NCBI GenBank assembly: GCA_024743055.1 | Contig: JANSXH010000002.1 | Span: 243,496 to 307,495 of the forward strand | Source: Pseudomonadota bacterium | GTDB taxonomy: Bacteria; Pseudomonadota; Alphaproteobacteria; Sneathiellales; Sneathiellaceae | DNA: 64,000 bases | Reading direction: 5' to 3' | Shown here: piece by piece, positions 11,177 to 21,250 of the stretch | How the letters are laid out: each line of letters starts with the position of its first letter | Position numbering within the stretch: position 1 is the first letter of the stretch | Notes under the pieces: model-generated | What the model saw: the letters and a program-made list of their open reading frames with translations, nothing else | What the model was told of the DNA's origin: nothing | Database searches by the model: none | Program-made: the position numbers and the translations under genes

Positions 11177-11208
11177 AAGCGGTCGGTTTATCTGGCCGCT
11201 TTTTTTTA
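11177..11208 (+). terminator. rho-independent terminator downstream of rplI
   Basis: AGCGGTC...GGCCGCT stem followed by T8. Confidence 0.8.
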
Positions 11209-11244
11209 TTTTGAAAAAGACCGAAACACAATCGTCTGGGAAAA

Positions 11245-11290
11245 CTTATCCCCTTTATTCACAAGCTGTGAATGACATTTGTCCACAAGA
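11245..11290. promoter_or_regulatory. cluster of DnaA-box-like sequences upstream of dnaB
   Basis: TTATTCACA at 11255-11263 and TTGTCCACA at 11279-11287, each one mismatch from TTATCCACA; ATTCACA-AGC-TGTGAAT palindrome at 11257-11273. Confidence 0.4.
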
Positions 11291-11362
11291 TTTGACCGTG
11301 AACAGCACACTCACCTAAGAATGACCATGACACTCTCCGATCGGCTGTGATACTATCCAATT

Positions 11363-12844
11363 ATGGAAACAGTATTGCTCAATGACGGTCAAAATGACGC
11401 TGAATCAGGCGATGCTCCTGCCTATCGTTCTGCCCCTCATAACCTCGAGGCCGAGCAGGACCTGATTGGAGCGATCCTTGTCAATAACGAGGCCGCGTCC
11501 AAGGTATCAGGCTTCCTGCTTCCGCAGCATTTTACCGAAGAAGTCCATAGCCGCATTTATGAAGCGGCCACTACCCTGATCGAACGGGGTGAAATCGCCG
11601 ATCCCGTCACCCTTAAATCCTATTTCGACAATGATTCCGCCCTCTCCGATATCGGCGGATCCCAATATCTGGCTCGGCTGGCAGCCTCCGCGACCACCAT
11701 CATCAATGCCGAGGATTACGGCCGCCTTATCTATGATCTGGCCATGCGGCGGGAGCTCATTATTCTTGGCGAGGAAATTGTCAATACAGCCTATGATTCC
11801 GATCTAGAGGAAACTTCTCAGTCACAAATTGAAGAGGCTGAGAAGAAGCTTTTCTCATTAGCCGAGAACGGTGCCCATGAAGGTGCGTTGATTCCAGTGC
11901 GTGTCGCAATTGGCGAGGCACTGCAGTCCATTGAGGAAGCTTTTCAGCGGGACGGCAACCTAGTCGGTGTCACAACAGGCCTGCGCGATATGGATGGAAA
12001 ACTCGGAGGTCTGCATGCCTCGGACCTCTTGATCCTGGCAGGCCGTCCGTCCATGGGGAAAACCTCGCTTGCCACCAACATCGCCTATAACGCTGCCAAG
12101 GCCTACCATAGCAGCGGCGGAAAAGAAGGCGCTGTTGTTGGCTTCTTCTCATTGGAAATGTCAGCAGAACAGTTGGTTGGCCGTATTCTTGCCGAAGCAA
12201 CTGAGATCAGCTCGGAGAAATTGCGGCGGGGAGACCTGTCAGACGATGAATTTGCCAACAAGCTGGTTCCGCAGAGCGCTCTATTGTCAGAACTTCCGCT
12301 CTATATCGACGATACCCCTGCCCTTTCCATTGCCGCTCTTCGAACCCGCGCTCGCCGACTGAAGCGCAGTCATGGTCTTGGCATGATAGTTGTGGATTAT
12401 TTGCAATTGATGAAGGGGTCTGGCCGGCGAAGTGATAATCGGGTTCAGGAGATATCGGAAGTAACCCAGGGCCTTAAAGCGGTCGCCAAGGAACTTGACA
12501 TCCCGGTGATAGCCCTCTCACAGCTCAGCCGCCAAGTAGAAAATCGGGATGACAAGCGTCCACAGCTCTCGGATTTGCGAGAGTCCGGCTCTATTGAACA
12601 GGATTCGGATGTCGTCATGTTCGTATATCGGGAAGCCTATTATGAGGAGCGTAAAGAGCCTTCCGAAGGCACACCGGAGCATGCGGAATGGCAGGAGCGC
12701 ATGGCACGGCTGCATAATATGGCAGAAGTAATTATCGGCAAACAGCGCCATGGCCCTATCGGTAACGTCAAACTGCATTTCAAACCGGAGTTCACCCGCT
12801 TTGGAAATTATATCTCTGACGATTATCTGCCAGAACACCACTAG
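11363..12844 (+). CDS. dnaB: replicative DNA helicase
   Basis: LILAGRPSMGKTSLA Walker A, FFSLEMSAEQLV, DYLQLM, LRESGSIEQDSDVVMFVYR. Confidence 0.97.
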   Translation: METVLLNDGQNDAESGDAPAYRSAPHNLEAEQDLIGAILVNNEAASKVSGFLLPQHFTEEVHSRIYEAATTLIERGEIADPVTLKSYFDNDSALSDIGGSQYLARLAASATTIINAEDYGRLIYDLAMRRELIILGEEIVNTAYDSDLEETSQSQIEEAEKKLFSLAENGAHEGALIPVRVAIGEALQSIEEAFQRDGNLVGVTTGLRDMDGKLGGLHASDLLILAGRPSMGKTSLATNIAYNAAKAYHSSGGKEGAVVGFFSLEMSAEQLVGRILAEATEISSEKLRRGDLSDDEFANKLVPQSALLSELPLYIDDTPALSIAALRTRARRLKRSHGLGMIVVDYLQLMKGSGRRSDNRVQEISEVTQGLKAVAKELDIPVIALSQLSRQVENRDDKRPQLSDLRESGSIEQDSDVVMFVYREAYYEERKEPSEGTPEHAEWQERMARLHNMAEVIIGKQRHGPIGNVKLHFKPEFTRFGNYISDDYLPEHH

Positions 12845-12858
12845 GAGCACTTGATCAC

Positions 12859-13971
12859 ATGGATCCAGTACTCGTCGGAGCTCATTTGACTATTGATCTG
12901 GGCGCTTTACAGGACAATTACCGTCTTCTGGCCCAAAAGGCAGCCCCGGCTATCTGTGCAGCGTCGGTTAAGGCGAATGCCTATGGATTGGGTATTGAAA
13001 AGGTCGGGCCAGCCCTAGCAGATGCCGGATGTCAGCATTTTTTTGTCGCCCTGCCGACCGAGGGTATTGATCTCAGAAAATTGCTACCAGATGCCAAAAT
13101 TTATGTCCTGGGCGGCCTCTTGAAGGAGGCAGAGAAATACTATCTGGAACATAATCTCATACCGGTCCTCAATCATTTGCAAGAAATCGAAATGTGGGCG
13201 GACTATGCAAATGAAGTTGGGCCCTTGTCGGCAGTTCTTCATGTTGATACGGGAATAACGCGCCTCGGGTTGCTGGAAAATGAAATCAGGTCGCTAGCGG
13301 CGACGCCATCTCTGCTTGATAGTCTGAAAATTGAATATGTCATGAGCCATCTTGCCTGTGCGGACGACAGAACTCATCCTTTGAACCAGCAGCAGCTCGA
13401 AAAGCTCCATTATTTCAAAGGACTGCTGCCAGAAAAATTACAAGAAACACCGATCTCATTTGCCAACTCCGCAGGAATATTTCTGTCAAAAGACTATCAT
13501 TTCGATATGGTCCGTCCGGGCATTGCTCTATTTGGTGGTAATCCAATGTCTGCAGAAGACAATCCCATGAAGGAGGTCGTCCATTTACAGGGAAAAATCC
13601 TGCAAGTTCAGGACGTTGACAGCGAAATTCACGTTGGTTATGGTGCCACTTACCGGACGCAGGAAGTGAGCCGGATTGCAACGGTTTCTGTTGGCTATGC
13701 AGACGGCTATTTTCGGTCACTTGGCAACAGGGCAGAATGCGCAATAAAACAGAATAAAGTACCGGTCATAGGGCGCGTTTCCATGGATATTATAACGATT
13801 GACGTTAGTACGGTTGCCAAAGAAGACTGCCAACCTGGCGACTTTGTTGATCTGATCGGAAACGGCGTGACATTGGATGAAGTTGCAGCCCATGCTGAAA
13901 CCATTCCATACGAAATCCTGACATCCCTCGGGAACCGATATTATCGCGAGTATCTGGAACCGGTGGCCTGA
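12859..13971 (+). CDS. alr: alanine racemase
   Basis: ASVKANAYGLG PLP-lysine motif, HVDTGITRLG, VGYGATYRTQEVSRIATVSVGYADGYFR. Confidence 0.95.
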   Translation: MDPVLVGAHLTIDLGALQDNYRLLAQKAAPAICAASVKANAYGLGIEKVGPALADAGCQHFFVALPTEGIDLRKLLPDAKIYVLGGLLKEAEKYYLEHNLIPVLNHLQEIEMWADYANEVGPLSAVLHVDTGITRLGLLENEIRSLAATPSLLDSLKIEYVMSHLACADDRTHPLNQQQLEKLHYFKGLLPEKLQETPISFANSAGIFLSKDYHFDMVRPGIALFGGNPMSAEDNPMKEVVHLQGKILQVQDVDSEIHVGYGATYRTQEVSRIATVSVGYADGYFRSLGNRAECAIKQNKVPVIGRVSMDIITIDVSTVAKEDCQPGDFVDLIGNGVTLDEVAAHAETIPYEILTSLGNRYYREYLEPVA

Positions 13972-13974
13972 CAG

Positions 13975-14751
13975 ATGGAATGGAATTTTCTTGCCACGAT
14001 TGGTCGCGTATTTATCAGCTTCATGGCAGCTGTCGGTCGGATTACGAAATTCACAGGCCAGAGCCTGAGACATTGCATCATTCCGCCCTTTTATCTTCGC
14101 CTTTTCCTCCGCCAGATCATGAACATCGGCTATTATTCTCTGCCGGTCGTCGGCATGACGGCGCTGTTCACAGGTATGGTGCTCGCTCTTCAGATTTATG
14201 TAGGCTCTTCCAGATTTAACGCGGAAAGTGCTGTTGCGACGATTGTTGTTATCGGCCTTACCCGTGAACTTGCACCGGTCCTTAGCGGCTTGATGGTGGC
14301 TGGACGTGTCGGTGCCGCCATTGCCGCAGAAATCGGGACCATGCGGGTGACGGAGCAGATTGATGCCCTGGTCACCTTGTCGACCAATCCGTTTAAATAT
14401 CTGGTGGCGCCTCGCCTGCTCGCCGGTTTGATCACCCTGCCCTTTCTGGTGCTGATCGCCGACATTATCGGCGTCTCAGGCGGCTATCTCGTCGCTACGG
14501 AAACCCTTGGCCTCAATCCCGGCAACTATCTTAAGAACACTTTCCAGTTTCTGGAAGTACGCGATGTGGTATCCGGATTGATCAAGGCCGGTGTCTTCGG
14601 ATTCATTGTGTCCTTGATGGGATGCTATCACGGCTTTAATTCCACGGGCGGTGCGCAAGGTGTTGGTAAGGCGACGACCAATGCGGTTGTGTCCTCCTTC
14701 GTACTTATCCTCATCAGCGACTATTTCCTGACCGTTCTTCTGATCGACTGA
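13975..14751 (+). CDS. mlaE: MlaE/PqiA-type ABC transporter permease
   Basis: VGRVGAAIAAEIGTMRVTEQIDALVTLSTNPFKYLVAPR signature. Confidence 0.92.
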   Translation: MEWNFLATIGRVFISFMAAVGRITKFTGQSLRHCIIPPFYLRLFLRQIMNIGYYSLPVVGMTALFTGMVLALQIYVGSSRFNAESAVATIVVIGLTRELAPVLSGLMVAGRVGAAIAAEIGTMRVTEQIDALVTLSTNPFKYLVAPRLLAGLITLPFLVLIADIIGVSGGYLVATETLGLNPGNYLKNTFQFLEVRDVVSGLIKAGVFGFIVSLMGCYHGFNSTGGAQGVGKATTNAVVSSFVLILISDYFLTVLLID

Positions 14752-14753
14752 CG

Positions 14754-15530
14754 ATGGGCGCCACTCCAAAAATTGAGTTAAAGAAAGTCTGCAAGTCGTT
14801 TGGCAGCAAGGTCGTTCTGAAAGACCTTGATCTGTCTGTCGCGGATGGTGAATCCGTGGTGGTAATTGGCGGATCCGGGACCGGTAAATCGGTCATGCTG
14901 AAATGTATTCTCGGTCTTCTTAAACCTGATAGTGGTGAGATCCTGATTGATGGTCAGCCAATCATTGATCAACCCTCCCATATCCGAGAGAAAATTCTTC
15001 TTAAAACGGGGATGCTTTTTCAATATGCAGCTCTGTTTGACAGCCTGCCCGTATGGGAAAATGTCGCCTTTGGATTGATGCAGGCCCACGGCATGAAACG
15101 GAAAGCGGCAAAGGAAATTGCGATCGAAAAGCTCAGCCTGGTTGGTCTCGGTCCAGAGCTCGCAGAAAAAAATCCGGCAGAGCTCTCCATTGGTATGCAA
15201 AAACGTGTGGGCCTCGCGCGGGCTATCGCAGCAGATCCTGAAGTGATATTTTTTGATGAGCCGACAACCGGCCTCGATCCCATTATGGGGGATGTGATAG
15301 ATAGCCTCATCCGTGATTGTACGCAGCGCCTGGGAGCCAGTACCCTGACCATTTCCCACGACATGGAAAGCGCGCAGAAAATTGGTGACAGGATCGCTCT
15401 TCTCTATAAGGGGAATGTCGTTTGGTCAGGCCCGGCAAAAGAGATTGAAACCTGTGGTAATCCCTATGTGGAACAATTCGTTCGTGGGGACGTAGACGGA
15501 CCGATAAAACTGGATATTCTTAAGCCGTAA
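14754..15530 (+). CDS. mlaF: Mla-type ABC transporter ATP-binding protein
   Basis: GGSGTGKSVMLKCILGLL Walker A, LSIGMQKRVGLARAIA signature, FFDEPTTGLDP Walker B; coupled to mlaE. Confidence 0.92.
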   Translation: MGATPKIELKKVCKSFGSKVVLKDLDLSVADGESVVVIGGSGTGKSVMLKCILGLLKPDSGEILIDGQPIIDQPSHIREKILLKTGMLFQYAALFDSLPVWENVAFGLMQAHGMKRKAAKEIAIEKLSLVGLGPELAEKNPAELSIGMQKRVGLARAIAADPEVIFFDEPTTGLDPIMGDVIDSLIRDCTQRLGASTLTISHDMESAQKIGDRIALLYKGNVVWSGPAKEIETCGNPYVEQFVRGDVDGPIKLDILKP

Positions 15531-15591
15531 GGGCTGAAGATCTTTTGAGACTTACCGGCCCTAGCCGGAGCACAAACTTACGGAATATTGC

Positions 15592-16971
15592 ATGGCGAAA
15601 AATGCCGAACAATTCACCTGTCAATCCTGCGGAGAGACTTACCGAAAGTGGCAAGGACGCTGTGATTCCTGTAGTGAATGGAATTCGCTGATTGAAGAAC
15701 GGATCGAAGAGGCTGTCCCAAAGGGCCTGTCTACTGGCAAAGGCCGTGACATTACTTTTACAGCCCTTGATACGGACATAGCTGAGCATAGCCGTAATCT
15801 CAGCCAGCTGGCAGAGCTGGACCGGGTTCTGGGCGGAGGTTTTGTTCCCGGCACGTCTATCCTCATTGCTGGCGACCCCGGCATTGGCAAATCAACCCTG
15901 CTGCTGCAAGTCGTCGGGAAAATGGCCCTAGAGGGTCTTCCGTGCACTTATATCTCTGGTGAAGAAGCCACAAAACAGATTACCTTGCGGGCAAGGCGTC
16001 TCGGCCTCGATAAAGCCCCGGTGCAGTTGGCCTCTGCGAATTCTTTGAGGGATATCGTTACGAGCCTTGAGAAAGGACCTCCGCCAAAGCTGCTCGTCAT
16101 CGATTCCATTCAAACCTTGTTTGCGGACAATCTATCAAGTGCGCCTGGCACTGTCGCTCAAGTACGGGCTTGCGCGCAGGAACTGATCCGCCTTGCCCGG
16201 AAAACAAGCTGCAGCGTCATTCTGGTCGGCCATGTCACCAAGGACGGCCAGATTGCCGGACCGAGAGTGCTTGAGCATATGGTCGACACAGTGTTGTATT
16301 TTGAGGGAGATCGTGGCCACCAGTTCCGCATCCTCCGTGCAGTAAAGAATCGCTTTGGCGCTACGGATGAAATCGGGGTCTTTGAGATGACAGACACCGG
16401 ATTGCAGGAAGTCGCCAACCCTTCATCGTTGTTTCTGGGCAACACGGATCTGACGGTCAGCGGAGCCTCCATTTTCGCAGGCATGGAAGGTACCCGGCCC
16501 CTCCTCGTAGAAATCCAGGGCCTTGTGTCGGCGTCTCCCCAGGCCACCCCGAGACGTGCTGTCGTTGGCTGGGATTCGAGCCGACTTGCCATGATCCTCG
16601 CAGTCCTGGATGCCAGGTGCGGACTTTCCTTTACCGGAAGTGAGGTCTATCTCAATGTTGCCGGTGGGTTGCGGGTCAATGAACCCGCTGCAGATCTTGC
16701 CGTGGCCGCTGCGCTGATTTCATCTGTTTCTGATATTCCGGTGCCGGAACGAAGCATTCTATTCGGAGAGATCGGTTTATCAGGAGAGATCAGAGCTGTC
16801 GGTCAGACCGAAGCCCGATTAAAAGAAGCTGCCAAGCTCGGGTTCGAAAACGCCATAATTCCCCGCGGCAGTAAAATAAAAGACAGCAGTTTGAAGATTA
16901 TTGAAGTGGACCACTTGCGGGAAATAGTTAGTCTGTTCACACAGTCCAAACCGGTCACGCAAGTAGTGTAG
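15592..16971 (+). CDS. radA: DNA repair protein RadA/Sms
   Basis: CQSCGETYRKWQGRCDSCSEWNS zinc finger, GDPGIGKSTLLLQ, KNRFGATDEIGVFEM. Confidence 0.96.
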   Translation: MAKNAEQFTCQSCGETYRKWQGRCDSCSEWNSLIEERIEEAVPKGLSTGKGRDITFTALDTDIAEHSRNLSQLAELDRVLGGGFVPGTSILIAGDPGIGKSTLLLQVVGKMALEGLPCTYISGEEATKQITLRARRLGLDKAPVQLASANSLRDIVTSLEKGPPPKLLVIDSIQTLFADNLSSAPGTVAQVRACAQELIRLARKTSCSVILVGHVTKDGQIAGPRVLEHMVDTVLYFEGDRGHQFRILRAVKNRFGATDEIGVFEMTDTGLQEVANPSSLFLGNTDLTVSGASIFAGMEGTRPLLVEIQGLVSASPQATPRRAVVGWDSSRLAMILAVLDARCGLSFTGSEVYLNVAGGLRVNEPAADLAVAAALISSVSDIPVPERSILFGEIGLSGEIRAVGQTEARLKEAAKLGFENAIIPRGSKIKDSSLKIIEVDHLREIVSLFTQSKPVTQVV

Positions 16972-16989
16972 GAAAGTAAGTAGGGCCCT

Positions 16990-17682
16990 ATGGAAGACTT
17001 ACCCATACAGAGTGCCGATGCGGTTATTCTGGTCATTCTGCTGATTTCGGCGATCTTCGGATTTGCCCGCGGATTTGTGAAGGAAGTCCTATCTGTCGCT
17101 GGATGGATAGGTGCCATTTTCCTGACCCTGTATCTCTTTCCGCTACTCCAACCGTTCGCTCGAGAATTTATCGCCAACCTTTTGATTGCCGATATTTTGA
17201 CGGGCGCTGTAATTTTTATTCTCTCGCTTGTTATTTTGTCCTATATCAGCCATACCATATCCGAGAAAGTGAAGGCATCGAGCCTTGGCGCCCTGGACCG
17301 ATCCCTTGGCATCTTTTTTGGATTAGGAAGGGCTGTCATCCTACTTGGAATAGGCTGGCTGGCTTTTGTACAGTTTATCCCGGTGGAAGACCGCCCGGAA
17401 TGGATTTTGAAGGCGAAAATGTTGCCAATCGTCGCGTCTGCAGGTGAATTTGTAGCGGAGTTGCTCCCGCCGGATATGCAGGAAAATCTTGCGATTACGC
17501 GCGAATCAGATCAGGAAATGCTCGAAAAGCTAAAAGATACGTATAACCAACTCCCGGACGGCGTAAAAGATGGCGTTCAAGATACAATTAATGATGCAAA
17601 GGGTGCTCTCGACAAAGGATATGATGACCGATCTCGACAGCAAATGGAAAATCTCAGTAAAAGTGCTCAGGAAAAACCGTGA
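16990..17682 (+). CDS. cvpA: CvpA family protein
   Basis: Multi-TM protein, GFARGFVKEVLSVAGWIGA, immediately upstream of purF. Confidence 0.88.
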   Translation: MEDLPIQSADAVILVILLISAIFGFARGFVKEVLSVAGWIGAIFLTLYLFPLLQPFAREFIANLLIADILTGAVIFILSLVILSYISHTISEKVKASSLGALDRSLGIFFGLGRAVILLGIGWLAFVQFIPVEDRPEWILKAKMLPIVASAGEFVAELLPPDMQENLAITRESDQEMLEKLKDTYNQLPDGVKDGVQDTINDAKGALDKGYDDRSRQQMENLSKSAQEKP

Positions 17683-19154
17683 TGACTGACCGGCCTCAAA
17701 GTGACGTTTTTTGCCATCCCTTTGACGATGACAAGCTGCATGAGGAATGCGGCGTATTTGGCATCTACGGACATGGAGAAGCTGCCGCCCTTGTAGCCCT
17801 TGGCCTGCACGCCCTCCAACATCGTGGACAGGAAGCCGCCGGTATCGTCAGTCATGACGGCCGGCATTTTCATAGCCATAAAGCGATGGGTAAGGTTGGC
17901 GATAACTTCTCCTCCGAAGAGGTGATCAGTACCCTTCAGGGCTATGCGGCTCTTGGTCATAACCGCTATGCCACCACCGGCGGATCGGTGCTTCGCAACA
18001 TCCAGCCAATATTTGCCGATCTTGCCAATGGCGGCCTCGCTGTCGCACATAACGGCAACCTGACAAACGCCGCGACTTTGCGCGAACAGCTGGTGCTGGA
18101 AGGCAGCATTTTCCAATCGACGACCGATACGGAAGTGATTATCCATCTGGTTGCCAACAGCAAGAAGATGAAAGTCGTGGACTGCCTCATAGACGCCATG
18201 TCCAAAATTGTCGGCGCCTATTCTCTTGTCGCGCTAACCAGCAAGAAAATGATCGGCATGCGGGATCCATTTGGGGTGAGGCCTTTGGTTTTAGGGCGCC
18301 TGGACGAATCCTATATCCTTACCTCAGAAACATGTGCTCTTGATATTATCGGCGCCAGCTTTGTTCGGGATGTAGAACCCGGTGAGGTTATCGTGATCGA
18401 CGATAATGGCATGACCTCAACATTCCCGTTCACGGCCCCGCCAAAACGTTTCTGTATTTTTGAGCATATCTATTTCGCCCGTCCCGACAGTGTTGTAGAA
18501 AACCGTTCTGTCTATGATGTACGTAAGGATATTGGTCAGCAGCTCGCTCTTGAGCATCCTGTAGACGCCGATCTGATCATCCCTGTGCCTGATTCTGGAA
18601 CGCCCGCAGCCATTGGCTATGCGGAAGAATCCGGTATTCAGTTTGATCTTGGCATTATTCGAAACCATTATGTTGGCCGCACCTTTATTGAACCGACAGA
18701 CCAGATCCGCCATCTGGGAGTTAAATTAAAACTCAATGCCAATCGAGCCCTGATCGATGGCAAGCGGGTGGTGTTGGTCGATGATTCCATCGTTCGCGGC
18801 ACGACCTCGACCAAGATCGTTCAGATGATGCGCGAGGCCGGGGCAACAGAAGTTCATATGCGCATCGCCAGCCCGCCCACGACTAATTCCTGTTTCTACG
18901 GGGTGGATACGCCAAGCCGAAACAAACTGCTGGCTGCCCAGTATGAAGTCGAGGAAATGTGCAAATTCATTGGTGCGGACAGCCTTAGCTTCATTTCACT
19001 CAATGGACTGTATGTGGCCATGGGAGAGTTGGAGCGAAATGCGGATCAGCCCCAATATTGCGATGCCTGCTTCACTGGCGACTATCCCATCGAACTCGTT
19101 GACCAGGATGCTGGCACTGCCAAGGAGCTGACTCTGTTGTCCGAGCGCTCCTGA
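17679..19154 (+). CDS. purF: amidophosphoribosyltransferase
   Basis: EECGVFGIYGHGEAAALVALGLHALQHRGQEAAGIV, RVVLVDDSIVRGTTS, IPVPDSGTPAAIGYAEESGI. Confidence 0.97.
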   Translation: MMTDRPQSDVFCHPFDDDKLHEECGVFGIYGHGEAAALVALGLHALQHRGQEAAGIVSHDGRHFHSHKAMGKVGDNFSSEEVISTLQGYAALGHNRYATTGGSVLRNIQPIFADLANGGLAVAHNGNLTNAATLREQLVLEGSIFQSTTDTEVIIHLVANSKKMKVVDCLIDAMSKIVGAYSLVALTSKKMIGMRDPFGVRPLVLGRLDESYILTSETCALDIIGASFVRDVEPGEVIVIDDNGMTSTFPFTAPPKRFCIFEHIYFARPDSVVENRSVYDVRKDIGQQLALEHPVDADLIIPVPDSGTPAAIGYAEESGIQFDLGIIRNHYVGRTFIEPTDQIRHLGVKLKLNANRALIDGKRVVLVDDSIVRGTTSTKIVQMMREAGATEVHMRIASPPTTNSCFYGVDTPSRNKLLAAQYEVEEMCKFIGADSLSFISLNGLYVAMGELERNADQPQYCDACFTGDYPIELVDQDAGTAKELTLLSERS

Positions 19155-19202
19155 ACAGGTACGTCTGACATTCCTTAAATCCCTACTGATACGGAACACT
19201 CC

Positions 19203-19907
19203 ATGTCCGGAAAATTACAAGACAGAATTGCGCTGATTACCGGCGCCTCACGCGGCATTGGCGCTGCGGTTGCCAAACGCTTTGCCGCGGAGGGGGCCCA
19301 TGTCATCCTTGTGGCGCGAACCGTCGGCGGCCTTGAAGAAGTTGATGATGAGATCCAAACTGCCGGTGGAAGTGCCACCTTGGTGCCCCTTGATCTTCTT
19401 GATACCGCAGCAATTGATGGATTGGCTGCTCCTCTTTATGACCGCTGGAAGAAACTGGATATTCTGGTCGGAAATGCCGGAATGCTGGGCAAACTGATGC
19501 CGATACAGCAGTATTTGCCGGATCTGTGGGAAGAGGTATTCAGACTAAATGTCCATGCGAACTGGCGACTGATACGGGCCCTGGATCCCCTGCTCCGACA
19601 AAGTGATGCCGGACGCGCTTTGTTTGTCACCTCAGAGGTGGCTCATCAGCATAAGCAGTTCTGGAGTGGATATGCCGCCAGTAAGGCTGCATTGGAAGAG
19701 CTTGTCAGAACCTATGCCGCCGAGGTTTCCAAGACCAACCTTCGGGTAAATCTTGTCGATCCGGGACCGACTCAGACACGTCTCCGTGCCTTGGCCTATC
19801 CTGGTGAAGATGACAGCCAGCTTCCAACAGCAGAAGATCAGGCAGAGCTCTTTCTCTCGGCCATCCTAAAAGGTCCAGAGACCAACGGAGCGATCCTTAC
19901 TTCCTAG
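19203..19907 (+). CDS. short-chain dehydrogenase/reductase
   Basis: [32 protein letters not shown] motifs. Confidence 0.88.
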   Translation: MSGKLQDRIALITGASRGIGAAVAKRFAAEGAHVILVARTVGGLEEVDDEIQTAGGSATLVPLDLLDTAAIDGLAAPLYDRWKKLDILVGNAGMLGKLMPIQQYLPDLWEEVFRLNVHANWRLIRALDPLLRQSDAGRALFVTSEVAHQHKQFWSGYAASKAALEELVRTYAAEVSKTNLRVNLVDPGPTQTRLRALAYPGEDDSQLPTAEDQAELFLSAILKGPETNGAILTS

Positions 19908-21244
19908 TTTTTATCCACATAGGGATTTTTGCCGGTTCTTGGTGAAATTCGGATGGGAACTGCAGGTAGATCAAAGTCTTCACGCAATCCGTTCACCAGA
20001 TATCTCAAGTATGATTCCGGTAATTCCCCACGGGATGACATAAATAAGGAAAAGGTCGGCGGCCGCGCTTTCACCTGTGTCATGTAGCGAATTTTCAGGC
20101 GACGACCTTTGGCCATGGGCGGTGGATGTTGTTCCAGCATATGCTCCAGCCATCGATTGAGTTTTGCTGTGGAGATCCTTTTATTCCAAAGTTCGTAAAC
20201 TTCGAGAACCTTGGGCATCAGTTTCTCGACCCCCCGGCCAGTCAGTGCTGAAAACGTTATGATAGGAATACCCCGCACTTGCGGCAGCGAAATGGAGAGA
20301 CGATCTCGTATCACCTTCAGCGCGCCCTGACGGTCCCTTACGGTATCCCATTTATTAACGGCCAAAACCAGCGCCCGCCCCTCTTCAATGACATGAGAGG
20401 CAATGGTCAGATCCTGTTTTTCAAACGTCAGTTCGGCATCAACCATCAAGACGACGACTTCCGCCATCTTGATAACCCGCAGGCTGTCTGCAACAGACAG
20501 TTTTTCCAGCTTCTTCTGAACCCGGGCTTTTTTGCGCAAACCCGCGGTATCGACCAGCTTAATGGCGCGCCCTTGAAATTCCCACTCTACCGCAATGGCA
20601 TCCCGGGTAACTCCCGCTTCCGGACCCGTCAGCATTCTGTCTTCACCAATGAGATAATTGACCAAGGTCGATTTACCGGCATTGGGCCGACCGACGATGG
20701 CAAGCTGCAGCGGCTTCTCCTCGGCCTCTTCCTCTAGCTCTGCATCAGCTTTTTTCTCAAACGGGAGCAAGGCGTCAAATAGCTCGCCGATGCCTTCCCC
20801 ATGTTCAGCAGACAGGGCAATGGGGTCGCCTAAGCCCAGCTTGTAACTTTCCAGGAGGCCATGTTCGCCACTGCGCCCTTCCGCCTTGTTGGCAGCGAGG
20901 ATCACCGGGATCGGCGCTTTTCGGATCCATTTGGCAAAATGCTCGTCCAGCGGCGTCACACCACTGCGGGCATCGATGATCATCAGGGCGACATCCGCCT
21001 CTTCCAGCGCAATCTCAGTCTGTTGACGCATCCGCCCTTCCAGGCTGTCGTCAAAGCTTTCTTCCAGTCCCGCCGTATCTATGATTTTGAATTTAAGGGA
21101 CCCGATACGGGCATCGCCTTCCCGGCGGTCCCGCGTCACACCAGGGGTGTCATCCACCAGCGCCAGCTTCTTACCCACCAGGCGATTGAACAATGTGGAC
21201 TTGCCGACATTCGGCCGACCAATGATAGCAACAGTAAAGGACAT
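19904..21244 (-). CDS. der: ribosome-associated GTPase Der (EngA)
   Basis: Two G domains: [16 protein letters not shown] and [28 protein letters not shown]. Confidence 0.96.
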   Translation of the reverse strand: MSFTVAIIGRPNVGKSTLFNRLVGKKLALVDDTPGVTRDRREGDARIGSLKFKIIDTAGLEESFDDSLEGRMRQQTEIALEEADVALMIIDARSGVTPLDEHFAKWIRKAPIPVILAANKAEGRSGEHGLLESYKLGLGDPIALSAEHGEGIGELFDALLPFEKKADAELEEEAEEKPLQLAIVGRPNAGKSTLVNYLIGEDRMLTGPEAGVTRDAIAVEWEFQGRAIKLVDTAGLRKKARVQKKLEKLSVADSLRVIKMAEVVVLMVDAELTFEKQDLTIASHVIEEGRALVLAVNKWDTVRDRQGALKVIRDRLSISLPQVRGIPIITFSALTGRGVEKLMPKVLEVYELWNKRISTAKLNRWLEHMLEQHPPPMAKGRRLKIRYMTQVKARPPTFSLFMSSRGELPESYLRYLVNGLREDFDLPAVPIRISPRTGKNPYVDKN

Positions 21245-21250
21245 CTTGTC

